A stretch of 11,863 nt of DNA, from assembly GCA_905204915.1 (NCBI GenBank), contig CAJLBR010000033.1, positions 1 through 11,863 on the forward strand, in the 5' to 3' direction. The translations under genes were made by a program, and so were the position numbers. The stretch's first letter is position 1. Each line of letters begins with the position of its first letter. Source of the DNA: an uncultured Clostridium sp. GTDB lineage: Bacteria > Bacillota > Clostridia > TANB77 > CAG-465. Below are positions 4,751-10,866 of the stretch, in pieces. A model generated the notes under the pieces. It made no database searches. It worked only from the letters and a program-made list of their open reading frames with translations, and was not told the origin of the DNA.

Positions 4751-7264
4751 TTGATTGAAAATTTATTTAAAAAGTTGCATATAAAGACAAACCCTAACAA
4801 ATTTCTGTCTTTTACATTATATGGGGTTTCTCTTGTACTAGCGCTTTATTCAATAACAAGAACATTAAGCATGCTTATTGGAGATGCAAAACTTACTAAC
4901 AATATTTCTCCATATCTATATAGTGTGTTCTTTTTAATACCGGTTTTAGCTTATTCTTATTTCGTTAATTCTGGTCTTGCCAAAAGTGATGATATAAAAA
5001 TAAAAATGTATATTGCTACATGCTGCGTTCTAGGTTGTATAGTTGGTGGTGCTGCATGTACTTATATTAATTCTGGTACTTGGTATGTTTTAGAAAGGCT
5101 CCCTAATTATCAACAGGTTTTAGAAAACTATCCTGAACTTTTTGCACCAGCCTTAAAGGCTCTTTGTATAGTTGGACCTTTTATTTCTATATTTAAAATA
5201 GTTGATTACTTCCTATTGATATACAGAGATGAAGATTTATCAAAAGCAATTGGAGGCTTTGCTGGAATTAATGCTACATCATCTTCTAAAGATAATGGCG
5301 CATTTTCTTGCGAAACTGTTATTTGTAAAGCAAAAGGTTCTTCAATTCCTGTAGTAGTACCAGAGAAAAAACGTTATGAAGCTACTCTAGTTCAAGGTGC
5401 TACAGGTACTGGTAAAACTGCTACTGTACTTTTACCAATGAGTGCACTTGATCTTGAAAAGAAATTTTTCTTTAGAGAATATGCTAAAAAAATTGGTTAT
5501 TCTATGTTAAAAAGAGGTATTGCTTATATATCTGGACCTTTTAACAATGAATACATTAATAGAAACTTTTCACTTAATTATTTAAAACCAAAACGTGGTA
5601 TGGAAGATGAATTCATGTCAGCAGTAAAACCTTTAGTTCAATATGTTGATAATTCTTCTGGCCAAATCACTTACAGAAATATTGGTATAACTGTTGTAGA
5701 AAATGATGGTAACTATATATCTAATTTTATATCAGTTGCTAAAAACTTTAATATAGATGTTTTATCAATTGACCCTGCAGCTCCTGAAACAACTTTAAGT
5801 ATTAACCCATTTGCTATTGAGGATCCTGCAAAGGTTGCTTCAATTGTAGCAGACGTTTTAAATGCTATGTATGAAAACTCTGGCGGTGGCGGAAGCTCAA
5901 AATCAGATCCATTCTTTACTCAAGTAACAATTGATGCATTCCAAAACTTATCTATATTATTAAAAGAAATGTACCCTATTCTTCATAATGGTGAAATTGC
6001 CAGTCTAGAAGATATGTTACAATTACTATATAATTTTGATCAAGTTGAAGAAATGACTGAAGAAATGAAGAAAATTCCTGAACTTGAACAAAAATATAAA
6101 TTACTTATTGCCTACTTCGAAAAGAATTTCTACAAACCTTCATTAAATATTAATGGATATGAAATTCCTGGAACTCGTGGTAGTGGTAGAAAAGATACAG
6201 AAAAATTCCTATATGGTGCAATAACACAACTTAATAACTTAATCAGAAACCCAGGACTTAAAGCTGCACTTTGTGGAAAAAATAATATATTAGACTTTGA
6301 TAAAGCACTTGAAACTGGTAGCGTTATTACAGCTTGTTCTAGAAAAGGTGATCTTGGTATGATACAAGCAAAAGCGTTCGGTATGTTCTTCATATTGCAA
6401 TTTCAAGATGCTGTTTTAAGAAGAAAAGGAAACGAAGATTCTCGTACTCCCCACTTCTTATACATAGATGAATTTCCTGAATATATTACAAAAGATATGG
6501 AAGTTATGTTCACACTATTTAGAAAATATAGATGTGGTGTTACAGTAGCTTTACAGAACTTATCACAATTAGAAAAAAGTGGTCAAGGATACTATAGACA
6601 AACAGTACTTGCCAATACTAAAACTCAAATAGTGTTTGGTGATACTGTTCCAGAAGATAGTAAATATTGGGAACTAGCTTTTGGTAAAGAGAAAAAGCCT
6701 GATGAATCTTCTAAATATAATATTTCTACTGGAGAATTAGTTAAAACTAAAACATTAGAAATAAAGAAGAAAGAAAGAGCTGAAGCATATAAAATACAAG
6801 ATCAAGGTTTTGGGGCTGTATATTACAAAACTAAAAATGCTGCTGGTAAAACAGTATATGGACAAGGTAAAACTAGTTTCTTAGACGCAAAATATAAAGA
6901 ACCTTTCTATACAGATATGTATAATTTTGAAAAATACATGATGACTAAACCAGATGAACCAACAATAAAAGTTAATGATTCTGATTCTAAAAAAGATGAT
7001 ATTCTATTCAATGTTGATACTACTTCTAAATTAGATGAAAAAATGAAAGCTCTTGAAGATGAACCTATAGTTCCATTTGCAAATGACACAATTTATGCAA
7101 ATAGTTCTGATATGCCATCTGCTACAAATCAAGTTCTATCAGATGATTTTGAAATTGTATTTGATGATGAGCCAACATTAGAAGATTCTTCTAAAGATGG
7201 CGGTGCTATAACAGAAACTTATGAAACTCCGACTATCAAGGAAAATAAAGGAAAAAAATCTTAA
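4751..7264 (+). CDS. VirD4/TraG-like membrane ATPase (type IV coupling protein family)
   Basis: An 837-residue membrane ATPase. Four hydrophobic segments (about 18-43, 53-71, 86-106, 135-156) anchor the N-terminus. The motor domain follows, with Walker A GATGTGKT (216-223), a conserved-looking LSINPF segment (349-354), Walker B HFLYIDEFPE (568-577, Asp573-Glu574) and the downstream Gln motif ALQNLSQLE (600-608). This order matches VirD4/TraG coupling proteins, hexameric pumps that bring DNA or protein substrates to a type IV secretion channel. The last ~110 residues are acidic, Ser/Thr-rich and probably disordered. Translation starts at TTG (4751): an in-frame TGA lies just upstream, and starting at a later ATG would lose the first membrane segment. 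The ribosome-binding site is weak (GTGGTGA). No relaxase, VirB4 or other transfer gene is in the window, so whether it serves conjugation, secretion or something else is open. Confidence 0.85.
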   Translation: MIENLFKKLHIKTNPNKFLSFTLYGVSLVLALYSITRTLSMLIGDAKLTNNISPYLYSVFFLIPVLAYSYFVNSGLAKSDDIKIKMYIATCCVLGCIVGGAACTYINSGTWYVLERLPNYQQVLENYPELFAPALKALCIVGPFISIFKIVDYFLLIYRDEDLSKAIGGFAGINATSSSKDNGAFSCETVICKAKGSSIPVVVPEKKRYEATLVQGATGTGKTATVLLPMSALDLEKKFFFREYAKKIGYSMLKRGIAYISGPFNNEYINRNFSLNYLKPKRGMEDEFMSAVKPLVQYVDNSSGQITYRNIGITVVENDGNYISNFISVAKNFNIDVLSIDPAAPETTLSINPFAIEDPAKVASIVADVLNAMYENSGGGGSSKSDPFFTQVTIDAFQNLSILLKEMYPILHNGEIASLEDMLQLLYNFDQVEEMTEEMKKIPELEQKYKLLIAYFEKNFYKPSLNINGYEIPGTRGSGRKDTEKFLYGAITQLNNLIRNPGLKAALCGKNNILDFDKALETGSVITACSRKGDLGMIQAKAFGMFFILQFQDAVLRRKGNEDSRTPHFLYIDEFPEYITKDMEVMFTLFRKYRCGVTVALQNLSQLEKSGQGYYRQTVLANTKTQIVFGDTVPEDSKYWELAFGKEKKPDESSKYNISTGELVKTKTLEIKKKERAEAYKIQDQGFGAVYYKTKNAAGKTVYGQGKTSFLDAKYKEPFYTDMYNFEKYMMTKPDEPTIKVNDSDSKKDDILFNVDTTSKLDEKMKALEDEPIVPFANDTIYANSSDMPSATNQVLSDDFEIVFDDEPTLEDSSKDGGAITETYETPTIKENKGKKS

Positions 7265-7272
7265 TAAGAAAT

Positions 7273-7309
7273 AAAAAATAAGCTAAGAAAATATCTTAGC
7301 TTATTTTTT
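7273..7309. terminator. Bidirectional terminator after the ATPase gene
   Basis: A 15-bp stem (7273-7287 with 7295-7309, core AAGCTAAG/CTTAGCTT) with a 7-nt loop, bordered by A6 and T7 runs. It lies between the ATPase gene and the convergent membrane-protein gene and can serve both. Confidence 0.88.
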
Positions 7310-7334
7310 TACTATTATATTATTAACTATAGAA

Positions 7335-8039
7335 TTAGAAATTATAATTTCCAGTTTCAAGTAATAATTCGCTTAAATTATAAAATGAACCATCATCCTT
7401 CAAACCAACAACTACGTGACCATTATCATATGAAACATCCGGTATTATATAACTTACATTAGAAACTTCAGGAATTTTTCCATAACTTATGACATTGTTT
7501 TCATTTAAGGCTTTCTTAAGTGGAATGTATTCGATACTTCCATCATCTAGTAAAAACATAACTGTAAAATAATCTCCTGTATTTTTAAAAGTTGTTCCAA
7601 CTATATCAATTATTTTTCCACTACAACTAATTTCAAATGTACTAATATTTCCTTTTATACTATTTGAATTTATTCCTAATGCTGCTGCAACTGTATTCCA
7701 ATAAACAGTTATGCTTGCTTTAGTAGAATCTTCATCTTTCACATAACATGAAACATAGCTAGAATTATTTGATATATTAATTTTATATTCACCAGATTTA
7801 TTTATACATTTACTTGAATCTAAAGAAACTGGCTTAGCGTATTTTTCTACTATCTTTTCAGTTACTTTATTTTCTGTTTTCTCATCTGCTTTACTTTCTG
7901 TACTCTCTACCTTATTTTCTAATTGATTTTCATTTTTTACTTTACTATACTCTACTCCAAAGTATAATGCTACTACGCCTGCAGCAATAGTTGTTACTAT
8001 AAATATTATTGTAACAAAACTTCTTCCTCTATTTTTCAT
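7335..8039 (-). CDS. Single-TM membrane protein, paralogue A (unknown function)
   Basis: A 234-residue protein I do not recognise. A short basic N-terminus precedes one membrane segment (about 9-28, VTIIFIVTTIAAGVVALYFG). A charged Lys/Glu-rich linker (about 33-68, ending KVTEKIVEKYAK) follows, then a C-terminal region of about 165 residues with alternating polar/hydrophobic stretches suggesting beta structure and recurring 'DDGS-aromatic' turns (LDDGSIEY, LKDDGSFYNL). The membrane segment lacks a lipobox, so it is probably an N-in, C-out anchored protein. The same architecture and clear sequence similarity are found in the product of 9991-10746, so the two genes are paralogues. The start at 8039 is chosen for the GGAGG site six bases upstream; the frame is open for 19 more codons but without a ribosome-binding site, and it overlaps the promoter. 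Confidence 0.75.
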   Translation of the reverse strand: MKNRGRSFVTIIFIVTTIAAGVVALYFGVEYSKVKNENQLENKVESTESKADEKTENKVTEKIVEKYAKPVSLDSSKCINKSGEYKINISNNSSYVSCYVKDEDSTKASITVYWNTVAAALGINSNSIKGNISTFEISCSGKIIDIVGTTFKNTGDYFTVMFLLDDGSIEYIPLKKALNENNVISYGKIPEVSNVSYIIPDVSYDNGHVVVGLKDDGSFYNLSELLLETGNYNF

Positions 8040-8067
8040 ATCTAACCTCCATAATATACTATACATT

Positions 8068-8096
8068 ATTGTAGTACATATACAAAAAAATTTCAA
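8068..8096 (-). promoter_or_regulatory. Promoter of paralogue A
   Basis: Minus strand TTGAAA (8091-8096), 17-bp spacer, TACAAT (8068-8073). It is divergent from the promoter of the small gene at 8196. Confidence 0.55.
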
Positions 8097-8142
8097 TAAA
8101 TTCTTTAAGTTTTATGAATATAAAAAAATATTGTCAGTTAAT

Positions 8143-8171
8143 TTGATTTTTTGTAACATTACATGTATAAT
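8143..8171 (+). promoter_or_regulatory. Promoter of the small unknown gene
   Basis: TTGATT (8143-8148), 17-bp spacer, TATAAT (8166-8171), about 25 bp before the start codon. An in-frame ATG at 8163 overlaps this -10 region and so is not a start. Confidence 0.65.
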
Positions 8172-8195
8172 AAAATGTATAAGGGAGGTTTATAT

Positions 8196-8495
8196 ATGGG
8201 ATTTTTTAGTAATATTTTTAAAAGTGATAATGGATCTTATCCTATACCAGAAAAATACAACATTTTTCCTAAATATCCTGGCGAAATGTTAAGCAAACCA
8301 CAAAAAAGAGAAACTTCAAGTTATTCTCGTGTTACTATCGAATATAAAGGTGAACCAAGTCAAGAATTCATTTCTACTATTCTACAAGATGGATTCTTAA
8401 AAGCAAGTGATGTAAGATATGAAAAGCTTAATACTTACATTATAATAGAAGATTGCTATGGTACAACTAAAATTGTTTATCACATAAAAAAATAA
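8196..8495 (+). CDS. Small unknown protein (99 aa)
   Basis: A 99-residue protein that I do not recognise. It begins MGFFSNIFKS, a short amphipathic N-terminus of the kind that can lie on a membrane. A Pro-rich stretch follows (YPIPEKYNIFPKYPGE, about 15-30), then a compact alpha/beta-looking part (VTIEYKGEP, an acidic helix, NTYIIIEDCYG, KIVYHIKK). No signal peptide and no catalytic motif are visible. The start at 8196 has an excellent AAGGGAGG site (8181-8188) seven bases upstream, and a good promoter precedes it, so it is very likely a real gene. It lies between paralogue A (divergent) and the reverse transcriptase (convergent, sharing the terminator structure). Position next to the RT suggests a possible functional link, but this is inference only. 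Confidence 0.75.
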   Translation: MGFFSNIFKSDNGSYPIPEKYNIFPKYPGEMLSKPQKRETSSYSRVTIEYKGEPSQEFISTILQDGFLKASDVRYEKLNTYIIIEDCYGTTKIVYHIKK

Positions 8496-8546
8496 AAGGA
8501 TTTTATTTGAGACTACTAAAAAGTAGTCTCTTAATTTTCCTTTTAT
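8492..8546. terminator. Two-tier hairpin terminator between the small gene and the RT gene
   Basis: A perfect 9-bp inner stem (8509-8517 with 8522-8530, GAGACTACT/AGTAGTCTC, AAAA loop) is nested in a second perfect 9-bp stem (8492-8500 with 8538-8546, ATAAAAGGA/TCCTTTTAT). The internal loops are A/T-rich. The outer stem contains the stop codon of the small gene and ends just before the RT stop codon. T-rich flanks on both strands suggest bidirectional termination. Confidence 0.7.
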
Positions 8547-8548
8547 CT

Positions 8549-9763
8549 TTAATCTATTTTATTTTTTTCACTCTTAGATTTATAATATTCATTTACCAAT
8601 GATTTGTAATTACATGATTTCAAAAATTCATATGGAACCTTTTCAAAATTTTTCTTATTATGAACTCCGGTAATTAAATATCTTTGTTCGTCTTGCATAT
8701 AGTTATCAATTTTCTTTAGGGTTTCATCTGTGTTGATAACTGGAAAAAACCATGATTTCCATGTTAAATCATTTTCATTCTTCCCAAAAAATTTACGATT
8801 GAATTTTCTATTCATGGCTTTTAGTGTAACTTCACCACTTACATTCTTTTTTATCATCCATCTTCTAAGACCTCTTGCAGTTCTTCTAATTTTCCCTTTT
8901 ATTTTCTTAAAAGAATTTTGATTTATGTCTATAACATTATTTTCTAGAGAAAATCCTAAAAATTCTATTTTTTCACTTTCATTATAAAATTTTTCCTTTT
9001 CTGCGTTTACTGTAAGTCCTCTCTTTTGAATAAATTCAATTATATTTTTTCTATATTCTTCAATTTCTTCCTTTGATTTTCCAAATACTATAATATCATC
9101 TGCATACCTTGCATATAGAATATTTTGATTATAAAAATGCCAATCTAAATCCTTCAAATAATAATTGGCTAAAAAAGATGATATTGGAACTCCAGCCATT
9201 ATCCCCTTTTCTTCTAATATTACATTACCGTTATATATTACTTTGGAATTGGAAATTAGGCTGTTTATCAGATTATACAGTTTTTCATCTTTTAAATCTT
9301 CCTTTAATTCTTTTAATAATATATCTGTTGGAATACTATTAAAATAGTTACTCAAATCCACTTTATACGCAAATTTTCTGTATTTTGGTGGCAAAGATCT
9401 TATTTTATTTATTGCCTTCTTTACTCCACTATTTTTTCTAAAAGAATATAAATTAGGCGAAAACATTTCATCATAATGATACAATAAAAAACTAAGCATT
9501 TTTAATACGTAATTTTCATCTTCCTTGTAGATATAAACAACTCTTTTTTTTGATTTTCCCATTTTTCCAATCAATACCTTATTTGGAAGTGAAAATTCAT
9601 ATTCTCCGTTTAATATTGAAGTGGTTATTGCTTTATACTTTTTATTATCAATAAAATCTCTATATTCCTTTACTACTTTACTTGGAATATTATTTGATTC
9701 TTCTTTAGTTTTTAAAAATTCATCCCATTTATTTTCATCATTTAAATTTTCTATTAAACTCAT
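8549..9763 (-). CDS. Reverse transcriptase of unassigned family
   Basis: A 404-residue RNA-directed DNA polymerase. The RT blocks are in order: LYSFRKNSGVKKAI (105-118), YKVDLSNYFNSI (133-144, first catalytic Asp136), GIMAGVPISSFLANYYL (187-203), YARYADDIIVFG (217-228, YADD with Asp222-Asp223), RGLTVNAEKEKF (248-259) and IEFLGFSL (266-273). A basic thumb-like region (286-326) and a C-terminal part with RYLITG (361-366) and YKSLVNEYY (386-394) follow. There is no HNH/endonuclease domain, and RT block 4 has AGVPISS rather than the QGxxxSP of group II intron RTs or the SQ ending of DGR RTs. I see no retron NAxxH motif, although ITG might correspond to the retron VTG. The start at 9763 has GGAG seven bases upstream. 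It is preceded by a structured leader RNA, as in RT-based phage-defence systems, which is the best functional guess. Confidence 0.85.
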   Translation of the reverse strand: MSLIENLNDENKWDEFLKTKEESNNIPSKVVKEYRDFIDNKKYKAITTSILNGEYEFSLPNKVLIGKMGKSKKRVVYIYKEDENYVLKMLSFLLYHYDEMFSPNLYSFRKNSGVKKAINKIRSLPPKYRKFAYKVDLSNYFNSIPTDILLKELKEDLKDEKLYNLINSLISNSKVIYNGNVILEEKGIMAGVPISSFLANYYLKDLDWHFYNQNILYARYADDIIVFGKSKEEIEEYRKNIIEFIQKRGLTVNAEKEKFYNESEKIEFLGFSLENNVIDINQNSFKKIKGKIRRTARGLRRWMIKKNVSGEVTLKAMNRKFNRKFFGKNENDLTWKSWFFPVINTDETLKKIDNYMQDEQRYLITGVHNKKNFEKVPYEFLKSCNYKSLVNEYYKSKSEKNKID

Positions 9764-9786
9764 AGCAGTACTCCAAACATAAAAAA

Positions 9787-9921
9787 AGAGTAAGGAAGAA
9801 CATCGTTTGAGAATCGATGTAATCGAATTCGACAAGACTATATATATTAAAGTCACTTGCACAACCTTTTTTATTAATATACTTCGCCCCACTACAAGTG
9901 TAAAAACATCTTCCTTACTCT
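9787..9921 (-). ncRNA. Structured leader RNA / candidate RT-associated ncRNA
   Basis: About 135 nt between the RT promoter and the RT ribosome-binding site. Its ends are a perfect 13-bp inverted repeat (9909-9921 with 9787-9799, AGAGTAAGGAAGA/TCTTCCTTACTCT). The predicted start of transcription falls at the 5' arm, and the 3' arm runs into a U-tract (9787-9781), so the ends look like those of a defined RNA. Inside are CACTTGTA/TGCAAGTG (9900-9893 with 9861-9854) enclosing a G-rich loop (GGGGCGAAG), and ACATCG/CGATGT (9820-9815 with 9805-9800). Retrons and several other defence RTs have an ncRNA in this position, and retron a1/a2 repeats have this form. It could instead be an attenuator controlling RT expression. 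Not matched to any known family. Confidence 0.55.
9787..9921. repeat. 13-bp perfect inverted repeat bounding the RT leader
   Basis: Arms at 9787-9799 and 9909-9921, perfectly complementary, 109 bp apart. A perfect 13-bp match that includes several G/C pairs at this spacing is unlikely by chance in such AT-rich DNA. Confidence 0.9.
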
Positions 9922-9925
9922 ATAA

Positions 9926-9954
9926 ATTATATAATAGACTATACATTATTTCAA
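9926..9954 (-). promoter_or_regulatory. Promoter of the RT leader RNA and RT gene
   Basis: Minus strand TTGAAA (9949-9954), 17-bp spacer, TATAAT (9926-9931). The expected start is within a base or two of 9920, at the first base of the 13-bp stem. Confidence 0.72.
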
Positions 9955-9956
9955 GT

Positions 9957-9976
9957 ATACATTTTATAAAATGTAT
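9957..9976. repeat. 20-bp perfect AT-rich palindrome upstream of the RT promoter
   Basis: ATACATTTTA followed by TAAAATGTAT is a perfect 20-bp palindrome lying 2 bp upstream of the -35 box of the RT promoter. It could be a regulator-binding site. It also lies just after the end of paralogue B, but it has no T-tract of a good terminator. Being AT-rich, it may be partly chance. Confidence 0.5.
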
Positions 9977-9990
9977 TCAAAATTTATATT

Positions 9991-10746
9991 TTATTTTATT
10001 ATTCCTTTTTCTCTTAACATAACTGTTAAATCGTAAAATTTTCCGTCCTTATTAAATGCTGCTACTGTGCCATATCCGCCAGGCTCTGTTTTGCTATTTA
10101 CTAAAATCTCACCAATATCTATAATATTACTTAAGCCATCTAATTTAACAAATGAATTAAAATTATTATTAATTGCAGCGTTATAAACGTTCATGCAATA
10201 TACTGTTCCATCCTCTAGCACACAGAATATTGCTTCACTTTGGTTTGGAAATCCGTTTCCTGCTCCCCCAAAATAAAGTTTAACGATATTCTTATTAAAA
10301 GTATATTCTCCTTCTAATAATCCAGATCCAATATTTTGATTAAAGCTATTATTGAATGTTGAACATGAAATACTCATTCTAAGTTTTCTTTTGTCTGATT
10401 GAACAGTACAGGAAAGTCCATATGCTGTGTTCTCTGTCAAATAAATACCTTTAGAGTATATTACATTATCATTTTGCTTATTTAAGCAATTATCGGCATT
10501 TACATCAAAATTTGTAGCATATTCTTTTGCCACTTTTTCAGTAACTTTATTTTCTTCAATTTGCTCTTTTTGTTCATTTTCTACGGCATCATTTTTAGAT
10601 GCAACTTCTTCCTTACTCTCTTGTTTTAAAGCTAATTCATTATTAAGATTATTACATTTTATTCCAAAATACACTGCCACTCCTGCAGCTATAATTGTTG
10701 TTATAATAAAAATAATTATAAAAACATTTTTATTTTTTTCATTCAT
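9991..10746 (-). CDS. Single-TM membrane protein, paralogue B (unknown function)
   Basis: A 251-residue paralogue of the 7335-8039 product. It has a short hydrophilic N-terminus, one membrane segment (about 8-28, VFIIIFIITTIIAAGVAVYFG), a Glu/Lys-rich linker (about 33-75, ending KVTEKVAKEYA) and a C-terminal region of about 170 residues. The C-terminal region carries the same 'DG-x-aromatic' turns (LEDGTVYCMNV, NKDGKFYDL) and a Cys-containing strand aligned with that of paralogue A (GLSCTV against VSCYV). The region between the turns is poorly conserved, so the duplication is old or fast-evolving. No catalytic motif is recognised. The start at 10746 has AGGAG (10757-10761) ten bases upstream. 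The C-terminal part is probably outside the cell; function unknown. Confidence 0.75.
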   Translation of the reverse strand: MNEKNKNVFIIIFIITTIIAAGVAVYFGIKCNNLNNELALKQESKEEVASKNDAVENEQKEQIEENKVTEKVAKEYATNFDVNADNCLNKQNDNVIYSKGIYLTENTAYGLSCTVQSDKRKLRMSISCSTFNNSFNQNIGSGLLEGEYTFNKNIVKLYFGGAGNGFPNQSEAIFCVLEDGTVYCMNVYNAAINNNFNSFVKLDGLSNIIDIGEILVNSKTEPGGYGTVAAFNKDGKFYDLTVMLREKGIIK

Positions 10747-10771
10747 ATATATATAACTCCTACTAACTTTT

Positions 10772-10800
10772 ATTCTACTATATTAGTATTTTTTTTGCAA
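10772..10800 (-). promoter_or_regulatory. Promoter of paralogue B
   Basis: Minus strand TTGCAA (10795-10800), 17-bp spacer, TAGAAT (10772-10777), about 25 bp upstream of the start codon. Confidence 0.55.
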
Positions 10801-10818
10801 TATAATATAAAATATAAC

Positions 10819-10859
10819 AAAAAAATTAATGATTCTAGACTCCTAAAACCATTAATTTT
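10819..10859 (-). terminator. Terminator of fda
   Basis: A 17-bp stem (10822-10838 with 10843-10859), containing two G-U pairs in the minus-strand RNA and a GAGU loop, followed by seven U. It is seven bases past the aldolase stop codon and insulates paralogue B from fda transcription. Confidence 0.88.
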
Positions 10860-10866
10860 ATAATTA

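Noticed and set aside
8058..8070. 13-bp direct repeat ACTATACATTATT, also at 9938-9950
   Set aside because: It falls at different positions relative to the two promoters (downstream of the -10 in one, in the spacer of the other) and is AT-rich, so it is not a convincing shared operator.
9764..9892. N-terminal extension of the RT from a GTG at 9892
   Set aside because: No ribosome-binding site precedes 9892, the extension would cover the structured leader, and a good GGAG site with correct spacing supports the ATG at 9763, which retains all RT blocks.
9787..9921. Endless 'neo'-type ORF by head-to-tail copying of the full 135-nt leader
   Set aside because: The junction of the 135-nt unit makes a TAG in the otherwise open frame; units of 109 or 122 nt are not multiples of three. 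Other boundaries cannot be excluded.
8549..9921. Diversity-generating retroelement
   Set aside because: Block 4 of the RT lacks the SQ ending, and I saw no template/variable repeat pair between the leader and the neighbouring genes.
8549..9921. Group II intron
   Set aside because: No domain V/VI-like RNA structure was seen downstream of the RT, and the protein lacks an endonuclease domain and the usual QGxxxSP motif.
9807..10022. Open frame on the plus strand across the RT leader and the end of paralogue B
   Set aside because: No ribosome-binding site; low-complexity hydrophobic product; antisense to better supported features.
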